From the NCBI GenBank assembly GCA_002840275.1, contig PHAB01000012.1, forward strand, positions 48,678 through 112,677: a stretch of 64,000 bases of DNA, in the 5' to 3' direction. Source of the stretch: Firmicutes bacterium HGW-Firmicutes-14. Its GTDB lineage: Bacteria; Bacillota; Thermincolia; Thermincolales; UBA2595. The notes below the pieces were generated by a model. It was not told where the DNA came from, ran no database searches, and saw only the letters and a program-made list of their open reading frames with translations. Made by a program: the position numbers and the translations under genes. Positions 53,118-62,201 of this stretch are shown one piece after another; positions within the stretch are counted from its first letter, which is position 1; every line of letters begins with the position of its first letter.

Positions 53118-54956
53118 ATGCCAAAAATGACCAGCCGGGAACGGGTTTTTGCAGCAGTCACTATGAGTGAGCTGCCGGATCAATTGCCAGTAACCCCATT
53201 ATTGATGACCCGGGGGATTCGTGAGGGGGGCGTTAGAGTTGACGAGGTTCTCCTTGACGGTGAGGCCATGGCCAGGGCAAAAATTAAAGCCCATCAAAAA
53301 TTTGGCGGAGATGTGGTAATCGCCGGTACCGACTTGTTTACCCCGGTAGAGAACCTGGGCGCCGTGTTAGAATACCTTCCGTATGCACAACCCTCCTTAC
53401 TGGAACACCCTGCACCCACTAAAGAAGCTTTTTTCCGTCTTAAGGAGAACTACCTGTCTAATGGTTTTGATCCGGAAAAAGGTCGTTTGAGAGCAATTCA
53501 GGAAGAAATAAGAACCTTTATCCAGGAAGGTTGGAAAGACACTCATGCGCTGGCTACACCCGTGGGTGGACCCATTACTACCGCTCAAATGGTTACCGGC
53601 ACCGATGAATTTTTCACCTATTTAGCTGAAGAGTCGGATTTTGCTAAGGAAGTTATTGAGTTAAGCCTGGATGTTTGCAAAAACGTTTGCCGAATGATGT
53701 TTGAAGCTGGCATTGATGTATGCAATATTCTTGACCCATTCTGTTCCTGTGATATTTTGCCGCCGGAGATGTACCGTGAATTTGGACTGCCTTATCAGCA
53801 ACGGCTGTTTGCATATATTAAGGAAATTGGCGGCATTGGGTTTACTCATACCTGCACCTATACCCAACCCATCTGGTCCGATATTGCTGAAAGCGGTACC
53901 TTTAACTTTAACGGAGATATGTACCCCGGGGCCGATCACACCAAGAGAGTTATCGGAGATAAAATTTCACTGATGGGTACGCTTAGCCCTTATTCCACAT
54001 TAACCCACGGTACCCCGGAAGATGTAGCTAATGAAGTAAAGAAACTGGCTGTTGAGGTTGGTCACAACGGTGGATTTGTCTGTATGCCTGGTTGTGATAT
54101 TGACTGGACAGTTCCCGAAGCGAATATGCGCGCTTTAATTGATACCTGTGCATCTATTAAGTACCCGATAGATATCGAAGCTCTTGGTGATTTGAGCAGT
54201 GTCTATTTGGCGGGTCATCCTAAGCATCCGGGGATGCGCAAAATATCTACCGAACATGACCAAATGGTCAGAATGGGAATTCAAAGGACCCAGGCAGATA
54301 AAACTCCTGAAGAGGAAGTTTATTTCAACTTAGCTGATGCGATTATGGAATATGACAGTGATAAGGTAGTAGAATGGACCAAAAAAGGTTTGGAAATCGG
54401 TTTGTCCCCTCAACAAATAATATTTGATGGTTTATCTCTTGGGATGAAAATGGTCGGAGACCTGTATGAGCGTAAGGAGCGTTTCATCACTGACATGATT
54501 AAGTCTGCCAAAACAATGGAAGCGGCTATGCCAATTCTTGTTCCACTGTTGGAAGCAACAGGATCGGTAGATGAAAATAAAGCAACGGTGATTATCGGTC
54601 TGGTCCGTGGGAACACTCAGGACATAGGGAAAAATCTCGTGGCCCTGATGCTTAAAGCCAACGGTTTTAATGTCATTGACCTGGGCAAGAATGTTAAACC
54701 GGAACAATTCGTTGAGGCAGCAGAGGCTAATGATGCAGCGGCCATTGCTATGACTGTTATGACTAACTCATCAGTTGTCTATGCCGAAAAAACTGTTGAA
54801 TTATTAAAAGAAAAAGGCCTGCTGGACAAGTATTTGGTTTTGACCGGTGGTTCAGCGATGAATGAACAGATTGCAGGCCGGATTGGGATAAAATACGGCT
54901 CTGATGCCAATGCTGCAGTTGCTTTGATTAGAGAACGTATCGCGGCAACAGCCTAA
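53118..54956 (+). CDS. UroD-type methyltransferase fused to a corrinoid domain lacking the axial histidine
   Basis: This encodes about 612 residues. The ATG at 53118 follows AAGGAGTGA with eight bases between. Residues 1-355 are a UroD/MtaA-like barrel with a candidate metal site in TCTYTQP and CMPGCDIDW. Residues 400-612 are a corrinoid-binding domain of the type seen in the free-standing proteins. Its B12 motif reads GNTQDIGKN where the others read GDLHDIGKN, so the Asp and the cobalt-binding His are Asn and Gln. A role as methyl acceptor or in B12 handling, possibly in MtbA-like transfer, is plausible but unproven. Confidence 0.85.
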   Translation: MPKMTSRERVFAAVTMSELPDQLPVTPLLMTRGIREGGVRVDEVLLDGEAMARAKIKAHQKFGGDVVIAGTDLFTPVENLGAVLEYLPYAQPSLLEHPAPTKEAFFRLKENYLSNGFDPEKGRLRAIQEEIRTFIQEGWKDTHALATPVGGPITTAQMVTGTDEFFTYLAEESDFAKEVIELSLDVCKNVCRMMFEAGIDVCNILDPFCSCDILPPEMYREFGLPYQQRLFAYIKEIGGIGFTHTCTYTQPIWSDIAESGTFNFNGDMYPGADHTKRVIGDKISLMGTLSPYSTLTHGTPEDVANEVKKLAVEVGHNGGFVCMPGCDIDWTVPEANMRALIDTCASIKYPIDIEALGDLSSVYLAGHPKHPGMRKISTEHDQMVRMGIQRTQADKTPEEEVYFNLADAIMEYDSDKVVEWTKKGLEIGLSPQQIIFDGLSLGMKMVGDLYERKERFITDMIKSAKTMEAAMPILVPLLEATGSVDENKATVIIGLVRGNTQDIGKNLVALMLKANGFNVIDLGKNVKPEQFVEAAEANDAAAIAMTVMTNSSVVYAEKTVELLKEKGLLDKYLVLTGGSAMNEQIAGRIGIKYGSDANAAVALIRERIAATA

Positions 54957-54979
54957 GGTTTATATCAGGGAGGTCAGTT

Positions 54980-55276
54980 ATGCCAATATATGACTTTGTA
55001 TGTAACGGGTGTCATACCAGCCGTCCGGTGCTGGTGGATTATGAAGCAAAAAAGGGATTAGAGCTGACGTGCAGCCAATGCGGTGGAATTATGAAAGCGG
55101 CAGAGATAAGTATGTTCAATGTGATTGGCTCAGCTAAAAGCAACAAGACCGCTGTTCAGAAAAAAGTCAAATCCTGTGGACACACCCATCACTGCCAGTG
55201 TGCTGCTATAAAACAAAGTAAACCAAACCCGTTTCAAAAACAAATCGACCAAGCTTTAGGAAAAACAGAACATTAG
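54980..55276 (+). CDS. small zinc-ribbon (FmdB-like) protein
   Basis: This encodes 98 residues. The start MPIYDFVCNGCHTSRPVLV and the CSQCGG pair form an FmdB/CxxC-type zinc ribbon. A second part has CGHTHHCQC, another possible metal site. It follows the UroD-corrinoid fusion by 23 bases behind GGGAGG and is probably co-transcribed. FmdB-like proteins are linked to C1 enzyme regulation, but the role here is unknown. Confidence 0.75.
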   Translation: MPIYDFVCNGCHTSRPVLVDYEAKKGLELTCSQCGGIMKAAEISMFNVIGSAKSNKTAVQKKVKSCGHTHHCQCAAIKQSKPNPFQKQIDQALGKTEH

Positions 55277-55310
55277 TAAATAGACATTGTATATCTGTCT
55301 AATAAATTAG

Positions 55311-55344
55311 AAAGTTGGGTAAGCCTTGGCTTTAACCCAACTTT
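55311..55344. terminator. terminator between convergent genes
   Basis: A 10-bp outer stem (55311-55320 with 55335-55344) and an inner 5-bp stem close a two-base loop. T-rich sequence follows. It separates the zinc-ribbon gene from the convergent cotJ operon. Confidence 0.7.
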
Positions 55345-55368
55345 TTAATTTAATCATTTTTATGTTAT

Positions 55369-55941
55369 TCAGAAGCACTTCTTACTGTTCATCCAGGTCT
55401 GCACATTATCCAGCACTTCTCCGAATCTCTGGAAGTGCACAACCTCTCTCTCGCGGAGGAATCTCAGGGTATCATTGACACATGGGTCATCACTGAGATT
55501 AAGCAGATTCTCATAAGTAGCCCTGGCCTTTTGCTCAGCCGCCATGTCTTCCACCAGGTTGGCTACAGGGTCACCTTTTGCGGCAAAATATGCAGCCGTG
55601 AAGGGTACTCCGGCGGCGTTCTCAAGGAACACGTCCTTGCCGTGGTTGGCATAATATGCCTCCAGCCCGGCAGCTTTTATCTGGGCCGGGGATACGCCCT
55701 TCATTAGCTTATAGAAAAGGGTGGCGACAATTTCCCAGTGGGCCAGTTCTTCAGTCCCAATATCTGTAAGAACACCCTTTGCCATGCCGGTAGGCATGGC
55801 GTATCTCTGAGTAAGGTAACGGTTGGCCGCTGCAGCTTCACCGTCCGAACCGCCGTATTGTTCAATTATTATCTTCGCCAGCCTTGGGTTTGGACCGCTT
55901 ACCCTGACGGGGTATTCAAGTTTCTTTTCATATATCCACAT
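55369..55941 (-). CDS. cotJC: spore coat protein CotJC (manganese catalase-like)
   Basis: This encodes 190 residues, the usual CotJC length. It has a ferritin-like fold with metal-ligand helices TEELAHWEIV and REREVVHFQRF. It is the last gene of the operon cotJA-cotJB-cotJC on the minus strand, made during sporulation in the mother cell and placed in the inner coat. It resembles the N-terminal domain of the protein at 2704-3528 but lacks the Gly-Pro-Gln tail. Confidence 0.92.
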   Translation of the reverse strand: MWIYEKKLEYPVRVSGPNPRLAKIIIEQYGGSDGEAAAANRYLTQRYAMPTGMAKGVLTDIGTEELAHWEIVATLFYKLMKGVSPAQIKAAGLEAYYANHGKDVFLENAAGVPFTAAYFAAKGDPVANLVEDMAAEQKARATYENLLNLSDDPCVNDTLRFLREREVVHFQRFGEVLDNVQTWMNSKKCF

Positions 55942-55957
55942 AGAGTTTTAAGCCTCC

Positions 55958-56224
55958 TTAGAATTCAATTTGCCACGGCCAGGGTTCATCTATCCAACGC
56001 CATGGGTGCTGGCTGGGGGAATTCCCGAAGTTAGCCAATGGACCGTAACACTGTTCATAAGCGTGCTTGAGTTTTTTCAGCTGGCATACTGTCTGGTTGT
56101 ATTCTGCCAGAGCCCTCATGTCCCCCGGATGGGTGTCCAGGAAGAGGTTGAGATCCACGGCAGTAAATTCGTAAGACATTATTTCTTTGAGCAATTTTGC
56201 CTGATGGGAAATTTTTCGGTTCAT
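55958..56224 (-). CDS. cotJB: spore coat protein CotJB
   Basis: This encodes 88 residues of the CotJB family, with the typical MSYEFTAVDLNLFLDTHPGD segment and a C-terminal W-x-W-I-D-E-P-W-P-W tail. It lies 16 bases before cotJC and 15 bases after cotJA on the same strand. The protein works with CotJA and CotJC in coat assembly. Confidence 0.92.
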   Translation of the reverse strand: MNRKISHQAKLLKEIMSYEFTAVDLNLFLDTHPGDMRALAEYNQTVCQLKKLKHAYEQCYGPLANFGNSPSQHPWRWIDEPWPWQIEF

Positions 56225-56239
56225 GATTTACCTCCTAAC

Positions 56240-56437
56240 CTAATACCATTTCGGAGTACAGGGATGCCGGTCATAAGGCCTGACCAATTCCGGAAAGATT
56301 GTTCCATGCATCAGACCGACAGCCGGGTCAAAGACCATCATAAGACATTGGTAAGGCACCCACGCTTCTGCCAGCCTGGCCTGGGGGAAACATGCCCCCC
56401 TGGGTTCCATCATTTTATGGTGTACCGGGTTATACAT
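56240..56437 (-). CDS. cotJA: spore coat protein CotJA
   Basis: This encodes 65 residues. The ATG at 56437 is preferred because an AGAGGGGG ribosome binding site lies between it and an upstream TTG. The CotJA pattern is seen, with ARLAEAWVPYQ and PELVRPYD. It heads the cotJABC operon. Confidence 0.88.
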   Translation of the reverse strand: MYNPVHHKMMEPRGACFPQARLAEAWVPYQCLMMVFDPAVGLMHGTIFPELVRPYDRHPCTPKWY

Positions 56438-56581
56438 CAAACTTAAACCCCCTCTGAGCAATTAGTTGTTTCCTATGTTCAGCATATGCAGAAAACAAGG
56501 GATTTGTTATCAGTAAACAAGATATGTAAACGTATTATAAAAAAGGTTTGTCGAAAATTAACCCGGATAATGACCGGCAAA

Positions 56582-56790
56582 AACAAAGGGCTGTATGGAC
56601 TCTAAGCGAAGGCGTTTGAATATCAACTGGTCCATCTGGGAAGTGAGAGGTGAGAAGTTGGAAGTGAGAAGAAGAAGGAATTCGCAAAAGCAAATTCCAA
56701 CCAATATCTCACATCCCATTTCCCACTTCACACTTCCCAGACGGACCAGTCGAATTCCGCCTGCAGCGTGAGTCCATACAGCCCTTTGTT
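56582..56790. repeat. 209-bp long imperfect inverted repeat
   Basis: The outer arms are perfect over 21 bp (56582-56602 with 56770-56790). Inner arms 56626-56645 and 56731-56750 pair at 19 of 20 positions. The centre contains purine-rich (AGTGAGA) and pyrimidine-rich (TCACATCCC) tracts that also pair partly. It lies in the gene-free stretch 56462-56832, upstream of cotJA and downstream of DUF4363. It looks like a MITE-like or structural DNA/RNA element. No coding frame is convincing there. Confidence 0.8.
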
Positions 56791-56832
56791 AGCGGGAATA
56801 ATTTTTGGGTTTTAATTTTCCATGAACCTTTT

Positions 56833-57213
56833 TCATAATACGTTTTTTAGGTTGAGGGCTTCTTTTTCAGGAATGTGTCTGAGCAGAAGTTTCAATTCAG
56901 CTAATTCGGCCATCAATCCCGAAACATCCCTGGTTTCCATGTACTTCATAGCCCTGGACATGGTAATGTTGATTTTATCCAGTTCTTCATGGTCGATAAG
57001 AATCGTCCATTTTCCATTGGCCTTTTCCCATGATGACCTGAGACGGTGGAGCTGTTCTTCTGCCTGGTCCCATTCCCCGGCTTCGGCTTTTTTCTCCGCG
57101 GTTTCGGCTGCCTGCAGCAGTTTGCCGGCGGTGTGGTCGAAGTAATAGTAATTAAATGTCCCAAACCCTAGGAGAGCAACGAAAAGTATAATGATTACAG
57201 CCATAATTCTCAA
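56833..57213 (-). CDS. DUF4363 family protein
   Basis: This encodes 126 residues. A single N-terminal membrane helix (VIIILFVALLGFGTFNYYYF) is followed by an extracytoplasmic helical domain, as in DUF4363 proteins. It overlaps the DUF421 gene by four bases, so the two are translationally coupled. This pairing is common in spore-forming Firmicutes. Function is unknown. Confidence 0.82.
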   Translation of the reverse strand: MRIMAVIIILFVALLGFGTFNYYYFDHTAGKLLQAAETAEKKAEAGEWDQAEEQLHRLRSSWEKANGKWTILIDHEELDKINITMSRAMKYMETRDVSGLMAELAELKLLLRHIPEKEALNLKNVL

Positions 57214-57911
57214 GGTGTCTTACCCCCCGGTACCTGCCCGCTGTTTTTTTTCTGACAATAGAGTTTTCCTTCGGAATCAAGGCTGGCAATGAGTAATTCT
57301 TCAGCTTGTTCAATGCCTAATGCCTGCAGTTGCTGACAAAGCCAGGTAAGGTCAAGATTAAGTTTCCTCAAATTTTCATGCATGATGTTACCATCCATGA
57401 CCAGGATATGAGGAATTCCTTCATGTTTTGTCTGCAGGTTCAGATCTTCCGGGGTAACTGCTCTTTTCTGTGATTTTGGGACAACACTAAGGTGCCCGCT
57501 GGTTTCAAGGATGGCAAATTCAACGTCTGCTATATTCGGAATGTTTTTTGCTCTCAGTTGTTCCAAAAGGTCACTCAGATTATACCTAAGCCTTTTAAGT
57601 TCCTGTTCAACTATCCGGCCGTTTTCCACCAGCACGGTGGGCCTTCCGCATATTATTGCCCTTGCCCTGTTGCTTCTTAAAGAAACATAAGATATGGTGA
57701 CCTGGGCTACCAGAAGGGTTAATATAGGGGTAATGCCGTTGATAAGGGGTATTCCGGAATTTTCCATAGGGATAGCAGCCAGTTCAGACAGCATCAGGGC
57801 AACTACCAGTTCAAAAGGCTGCAGCTGGCCGATCTGGCGTTTGCCCATTACCCGCATTGCCACCACCACCAGGGCATATAATATCAGGGTTCGTACAATA
57901 ACTATAAGCAC
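57210..57911 (-). CDS. DUF421 (YetF-like) membrane protein
   Basis: This encodes about 233 residues. The GTG at 57911 is preferred as start because GGAGG stands seven bases before it, though an upstream ATG keeps the same frame. Three membrane helices precede a YetF-type soluble domain with RAIICGRPTVLVENGRI and LRAKNIPNIADVEFAILE motifs. YetF-like proteins are found with sporulation and stress genes. It is coupled to DUF4363 downstream. Confidence 0.88.
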   Translation of the reverse strand: MLIVIVRTLILYALVVVAMRVMGKRQIGQLQPFELVVALMLSELAAIPMENSGIPLINGITPILTLLVAQVTISYVSLRSNRARAIICGRPTVLVENGRIVEQELKRLRYNLSDLLEQLRAKNIPNIADVEFAILETSGHLSVVPKSQKRAVTPEDLNLQTKHEGIPHILVMDGNIMHENLRKLNLDLTWLCQQLQALGIEQAEELLIASLDSEGKLYCQKKNSGQVPGGKTP

Positions 57912-58177
57912 GGCAGATCCTCCTGTTACATTATACATACACATTGTAACCATCTATAAAATCTTTTATGAAACGAGATTCTTACGGGAGTTACCTGTCT
58001 TTCCGCGACAGGTCCTGATTTTCCGGACAGTTCAGTCCCTGTAAGTTCCATTCGAGGCGGATTTTTGACATTTCATCAGAAAAGAATAGAAAAACTACAG
58101 TTGTAGTGATACTGTTATCATAAGGGGAAAAAGGTCGGTAATAGTTATCTTAGTCACAAATATTAGGGGGGAAGGCC

Positions 58178-58351
58178 ATGGATATGGTATTTTCAGTGTT
58201 TGCCATTATCGTAATGATGTTAGTCGGAGCGAGCCTGCTGACTCTGGTTGGAATCGTACTCTCTCTGGGTTACTATGACCGGGAAGAGGTCAGGGCAAAA
58301 TACGAGAAAAAACAAATGGACTCAACTGATCTGAGTGATATCGTAGCCTGA
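58178..58351 (+). CDS. small single-span membrane protein
   Basis: This encodes 57 residues. It starts at ATG 58178 after TAGGGGGGAAGG. A hydrophobic segment covers about residues 5-34 (VFAIIVMMLVGASLLTLVGI), and a charged tail (DREEVRAKYEKKQMD) follows. A terminator hairpin stands right after it. No known family is recognised, but ribosome binding site, membrane span and terminator make a real gene likely. Confidence 0.65.
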   Translation: MDMVFSVFAIIVMMLVGASLLTLVGIVLSLGYYDREEVRAKYEKKQMDSTDLSDIVA

Positions 58352-58397
58352 AATGTACCGCAGGGAAGCTGAACCCTGCCTTATAAAGATTACGCGG

Positions 58398-58428
58398 CAA
58401 GCCGCGGGTATTGTTAACCCGCGGCTTG
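58398..58428 (+). terminator. intrinsic terminator
   Basis: A perfect 12-bp GC-rich stem (58398-58409 with 58417-58428) with a seven-base loop is followed by TTTAG. It ends the transcript of the small membrane protein. Confidence 0.72.
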
Positions 58429-58500
58429 TTTAGTTCACCGGAAGAATATGCTATAATTGACAATAAACCTGTTTAGAAAAATTTTGATAAGGAGCTGATA

Positions 58501-58917
58501 TTGTTGAACGCCTATACCGAATACCTTGTATTCAACACCGACAGGAGAAGAGAGTATATAAACATCACTTCACAGGTTAAAGAGGCCCTGGAAAAATCGG
58601 ACATTAAGGAAGGTATGGTACTGGTTTCGGCCATGCATATTACTGCAGGGGTTTATGTTAATGATGCTGAGGATGGGATAATTCAGGACATTGACAACAT
58701 GCTGGAAGAAGTGGCTCCCTTCGGATTGGATTATTATCACCACCGGACAGGGGAAGACAACGGGGATGCCCACCTTAAGAGCATCCTTGTCCACCACCAG
58801 GTCATCCTGCCGGTAACGGACGGCAAACTTGACCTTGGGCCGTGGCAGCAGGTATATTATGCTGAGTTTGACGGTCAGAGGCGAAAAAAAGTAATAATTA
58901 AAATTATGGGTGAATAA
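58501..58917 (+). CDS. yjbQ: YjbQ/UPF0047 family protein
   Basis: This encodes 138 residues from a TTG start (58501 or the next TTG at 58504) after AAGGAG. UPF0047 marks are present: [15 protein letters not shown], the [15 protein letters not shown] metal-site region and [14 protein letters not shown]. Some members have thiamine-phosphate synthase activity, but most have an unknown role. Confidence 0.9.
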   Translation: MLNAYTEYLVFNTDRRREYINITSQVKEALEKSDIKEGMVLVSAMHITAGVYVNDAEDGIIQDIDNMLEEVAPFGLDYYHHRTGEDNGDAHLKSILVHHQVILPVTDGKLDLGPWQQVYYAEFDGQRRKKVIIKIMGE

Positions 58918-58944
58918 GATAAGCGTTCCATGAGTAAAATCAAT

Positions 58945-58990
58945 AAGCGGTTAATAGGTCTGAGAAGGCCGTTAACCGCTTTTGTTTTTA
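58945..58990. terminator. terminator after yjbQ
   Basis: A 10-bp stem (58945-58954 with 58972-58981) is followed by TTGTTTTT. It separates yjbQ from the convergent aminotransferase gene. Confidence 0.7.
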
Positions 58991-59023
58991 GCAAAGGACA
59001 GTATATCCTTTCCAGTAATCCTT

Positions 59024-60214
59024 TTATGGTTTCAACTTGTATTCTTCTGCCAGCTTTTTGAAGGCTGGCAGGGAATTTATAATGACCTTTTTATTCATGC
59101 AGTAGGCAATACGGAAATAGCCCGGTTTCCCAAAACCGCTGCCGGGCACCAGCAGCAGGTTGTACTTTTGGGCAGATTTGATAAAGGCCACATCATCGGG
59201 GATGGGTGACCTGGGGAACAGGTAAAAAGCCCCGGCCGGTTTGACCATCTCAAATCCCATTTCCGTCAGGTGATCATATAGTATGTCCCGTTTTTCCTGG
59301 TATTCGGCTATATCGACACTTTCCTTCTGCAGCTTGGCTACCAGTCTCTGCATCAGGGCAGGGGCATTCACGAAACCCAGGGTGCGGTTGGCAAAGACCA
59401 TACCTTCCATTACCAGGTCAAGGTTTTTGACCTTTGGACTTACGGCCAGGTAGCCGATACGTTCACCGGGCAGGGCCAGGTCTTTACTGTGGGAGGTGAC
59501 AACAATGCTGTTATCTATATATCTGAATATGCTGGGTACTTTTATACCATCATAACTGATTTTGGCATAAGGTTCGTCAGATATCACATAAATATCGGTG
59601 CCGAATTCGGCCTCTTTCTCCCTGAGCAGAGTACCCAGTTGTTCCAGGGAAGGTGCGTCATATATAACCCCGGTCGGGTTATTGGGGGTATTAATGATAA
59701 TCCCTTTTGTATTTGGCCTGACAGCAGATTTTATAGCCTCCAGGTCAATCTGGAAATCCTCCCTTGTAGATACTTCCTTCACTGCCCCGCCGTGATTGTC
59801 AATATAAAATTTGTATTCTACAAAATAGGGAGACAGGATGATAATTTCCTCACCGGGGTTCAGCAGGGTCTTTAAAACCACGTTCAATGCCCCGCCGGCC
59901 CCGACGGTCATCACAATGTTCCCTTCCGTGAACTCCATTCCTGATTCCTCAGACAGTACTTCAGCCACTGCCCTGCGAGTTTCCTGGTAACCGGCATTAC
60001 TCATATATTTATGCATTCCCGGGAAGGGGTTCAGGGCCAGATTCTTTAGTTCCTCACGGAATAAAGCCGGGGGTTCCACATCAGGATTACCGATAGTAAA
60101 ATCATATACCTTATCTGCTCCGTGGATTTTTCTGAGTTTTTCACCTTCTTCGAACATTGCCCTGATAAATGAGGCGCGCTTTAAGTTTTCTTCAACTTTC
60201 CTGGAAATCGGCAA
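59024..60214 (-). CDS. class I/II pyridoxal-phosphate aminotransferase
   Basis: This encodes 396 residues, of standard length. Active-site parts are PNNPTGVIY, SDEPYAKISYDG and the PLP lysine in VTSHSKDLALPGERIGYL. The substrate amino acid is not evident. Relatives act on aspartate, aromatic amino acids or in methionine salvage. A gene for an omega-amidase-like nitrilase lies 2.8 kb away, which would fit methionine or glutamine transamination, but the link is weak. Confidence 0.9.
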   Translation of the reverse strand: MPISRKVEENLKRASFIRAMFEEGEKLRKIHGADKVYDFTIGNPDVEPPALFREELKNLALNPFPGMHKYMSNAGYQETRRAVAEVLSEESGMEFTEGNIVMTVGAGGALNVVLKTLLNPGEEIIILSPYFVEYKFYIDNHGGAVKEVSTREDFQIDLEAIKSAVRPNTKGIIINTPNNPTGVIYDAPSLEQLGTLLREKEAEFGTDIYVISDEPYAKISYDGIKVPSIFRYIDNSIVVTSHSKDLALPGERIGYLAVSPKVKNLDLVMEGMVFANRTLGFVNAPALMQRLVAKLQKESVDIAEYQEKRDILYDHLTEMGFEMVKPAGAFYLFPRSPIPDDVAFIKSAQKYNLLLVPGSGFGKPGYFRIAYCMNKKVIINSLPAFKKLAEEYKLKP

Positions 60215-60389
60215 TTAAAACACTCTCCTTTTCCTGCATGGTTTATTCCAAATGAATGATAATTGAGTGATTGAAACACAAAAGTTAAGGATATTATAGC
60301 ATATATGGTAAAATTATAACAATCCGGTGAAGGAATAACCGTTTAGCGGGAGAATAAATTAAAGTATTTTGAAAGGAGGATTAATACTA

Positions 60390-60797
60390 ATGGACGGAGT
60401 AGAACGGGCAGTAAGGAGAATTACCTCCAATGACCGGTTTGCCAGGATGGTGGGAACGGAGATAGAGGAAGTTTCCCCGGGTTATGCCCGGGTCAGGCTT
60501 AAAATTGAAGACAAACATTTAAATTCCGTGGATATTACCCACGGGGCGGCTGTGTTTACAGTCGTAGATATGGCTTTTGCCCTGGCTTCAAATTCCCATG
60601 GACAGGTTTCCCTGGCTCTGAATATGAGCATAAATTTTCTTAAGGCTACGGGGCACGGAAATGTACTTATAGCCGAAGCCAAGGAGGATAAACTGACTAA
60701 TCGGACCGGCCTTTACAGGATTACTGTTCACGATGAGACCGGTGAACTGGTTTCCGTGGCCGAGGGATTGGTATACAGGAAGAAGGAACAGATTTAG
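60390..60797 (+). CDS. PaaI-type hotdog thioesterase
   Basis: This encodes 135 residues. The ATG at 60390 follows AAAGGAGG. The hotdog fold carries the thioesterase motif HGAAVFTVVDMAFALASN. It probably hydrolyses an acyl- or phenylacetyl-CoA. No CoA pathway genes are adjacent. Confidence 0.88.
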   Translation: MDGVERAVRRITSNDRFARMVGTEIEEVSPGYARVRLKIEDKHLNSVDITHGAAVFTVVDMAFALASNSHGQVSLALNMSINFLKATGHGNVLIAEAKEDKLTNRTGLYRITVHDETGELVSVAEGLVYRKKEQI

Positions 60798-60851
60798 GTT
60801 TTACTGCAGGAAACCAAAATTAAAAGGCTCTCCCAATTAGATTTCTTAACA

Positions 60852-60918
60852 AAAATGATGTTCAGTCACAGGAAAAACCGATTGATGGACTGGTTTTTCG
60901 GTGACTGAACATCATTTT
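60852..60918. repeat. 67-bp near-perfect inverted repeat
   Basis: The outer arms (60852-60869 with 60901-60918) are perfect over 18 bp and inner arms (60872-60879 with 60892-60899) over eight. It lies between the thioesterase and YkvI genes and probably acts as a terminator or mRNA-protecting hairpin. The rest of 60798-61053 shows no gene. Confidence 0.7.
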
Positions 60919-61053
60919 ATATTAGGAACTAAAAAGGGAACGCCTTCAGTTTTAGACACTCACTCTAAGGAACGCACTGTAACAACGGAGAATAAATAAC
61001 ACGGACAAGAAGAAAAATAGCATTTAACAGACTAGGGACAAGGAGGAAATTCA

Positions 61054-62142
61054 GTGAGCCGGTTGAAGGAGAGAGCGCCATTATCGGTATTCAAAATTGC
61101 CGCAACATATGTGGGGACTGTTGTGGGGGCAGGTTTTGCCTCGGGACAGGAGGTCCTGCAGTTTTTCGGCCAGTTCCGGGCAAACGGTTTCTGGGGTCTT
61201 TTACTGGCAACCGTATTATTCGGCGTCTTCGGCTGGGCAGCCATGTATTATGGTATGAAGCTGAATGCCCGTTCCCACCTTGAAGTAATCCGGTATACGG
61301 GGGGTAAATTGATGGGGACGGTTGTGGATTATGTGATTACTTTTTTCCTCTTTGGCGCTTTCACAGCAATGGCTGCCGGGGCCGGGGCTATCTTTGCCGA
61401 ACAGTTTCACTGGCCGGCTGTTCTGGGCAGCGGGGTAATGGTCTTAATAACCCTTCTCACTGTTATGCTGGGCCTGAACGGTGTAATTACTTCGATCAGC
61501 CTGGTAGTCCCTGTGCTTCTTGGGTCTGTCATCGGAATGGCTGTTTGGACTGTTCTGGACACCAAGTTTTATGTGAACCCTGTTATCGGCACGATCCCTG
61601 CACCGGCTGCGGTGCCTTTCTGGCCTTTGGCGGCAGTTATTTATGTTTCATATAACCTGGTAATGTCAGTCGCTATTTTGGCACCCATGGGCGCCAGGTA
61701 CCGGCGGCCTGAACTCCTGACCATGGGCGCCGGCCTGGGGGCGATTGGATTGGGATTGGGAGCTGCGGCTATTTATCTGGCTCTTGCTCCTAATATTCCG
61801 GCCGCTGCCCGGTTTGAAATACCGATGATATATGTTGCCGGCAAACTTAATGTGGTATTAAGAAGTCTTTACAGCCTGGTGCTTTTGGCAGAGATATACA
61901 CTACGGCAGTGGGAAGTTTGTTTGGATTTATTGCCAGGATTACTTCACCCGAAGGCCCCGGAGCCCGGTATTATATCGTCGGGGCGAGTATCGCCGCATT
62001 CCTGGCCAGCCAGCTGGGGTTTACCACACTTGTCAGGACCCTTTACCCTGCGGTGGGATATGCAGGACTTCTGCTCCTGTTCGGACTGACATATGCTCTT
62101 TTCAAGGGGCGGAAAGGGCCTGAAAATCAGGCCGGTTTTTAA
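61054..62142 (+). CDS. YkvI family membrane protein
   Basis: This encodes 362 residues from a GTG start after AGGAGGAAA. About ten membrane helices form a LeuT-like fold, beginning AATYVGTVVGAGFASGQEVLQFF, the hallmark of YkvI/branched-chain-transporter-like proteins. The substrate is not known. It has the same orientation as the two genes that follow. Confidence 0.85.
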   Translation: MSRLKERAPLSVFKIAATYVGTVVGAGFASGQEVLQFFGQFRANGFWGLLLATVLFGVFGWAAMYYGMKLNARSHLEVIRYTGGKLMGTVVDYVITFFLFGAFTAMAAGAGAIFAEQFHWPAVLGSGVMVLITLLTVMLGLNGVITSISLVVPVLLGSVIGMAVWTVLDTKFYVNPVIGTIPAPAAVPFWPLAAVIYVSYNLVMSVAILAPMGARYRRPELLTMGAGLGAIGLGLGAAAIYLALAPNIPAAARFEIPMIYVAGKLNVVLRSLYSLVLLAEIYTTAVGSLFGFIARITSPEGPGARYYIVGASIAAFLASQLGFTTLVRTLYPAVGYAGLLLLFGLTYALFKGRKGPENQAGF

Positions 62143-62201
62143 AGGGAAAATATACTAAAATGTAGAATTAATACCCCAAATAGCTTCTGGGGGGCATTAA
62201 T

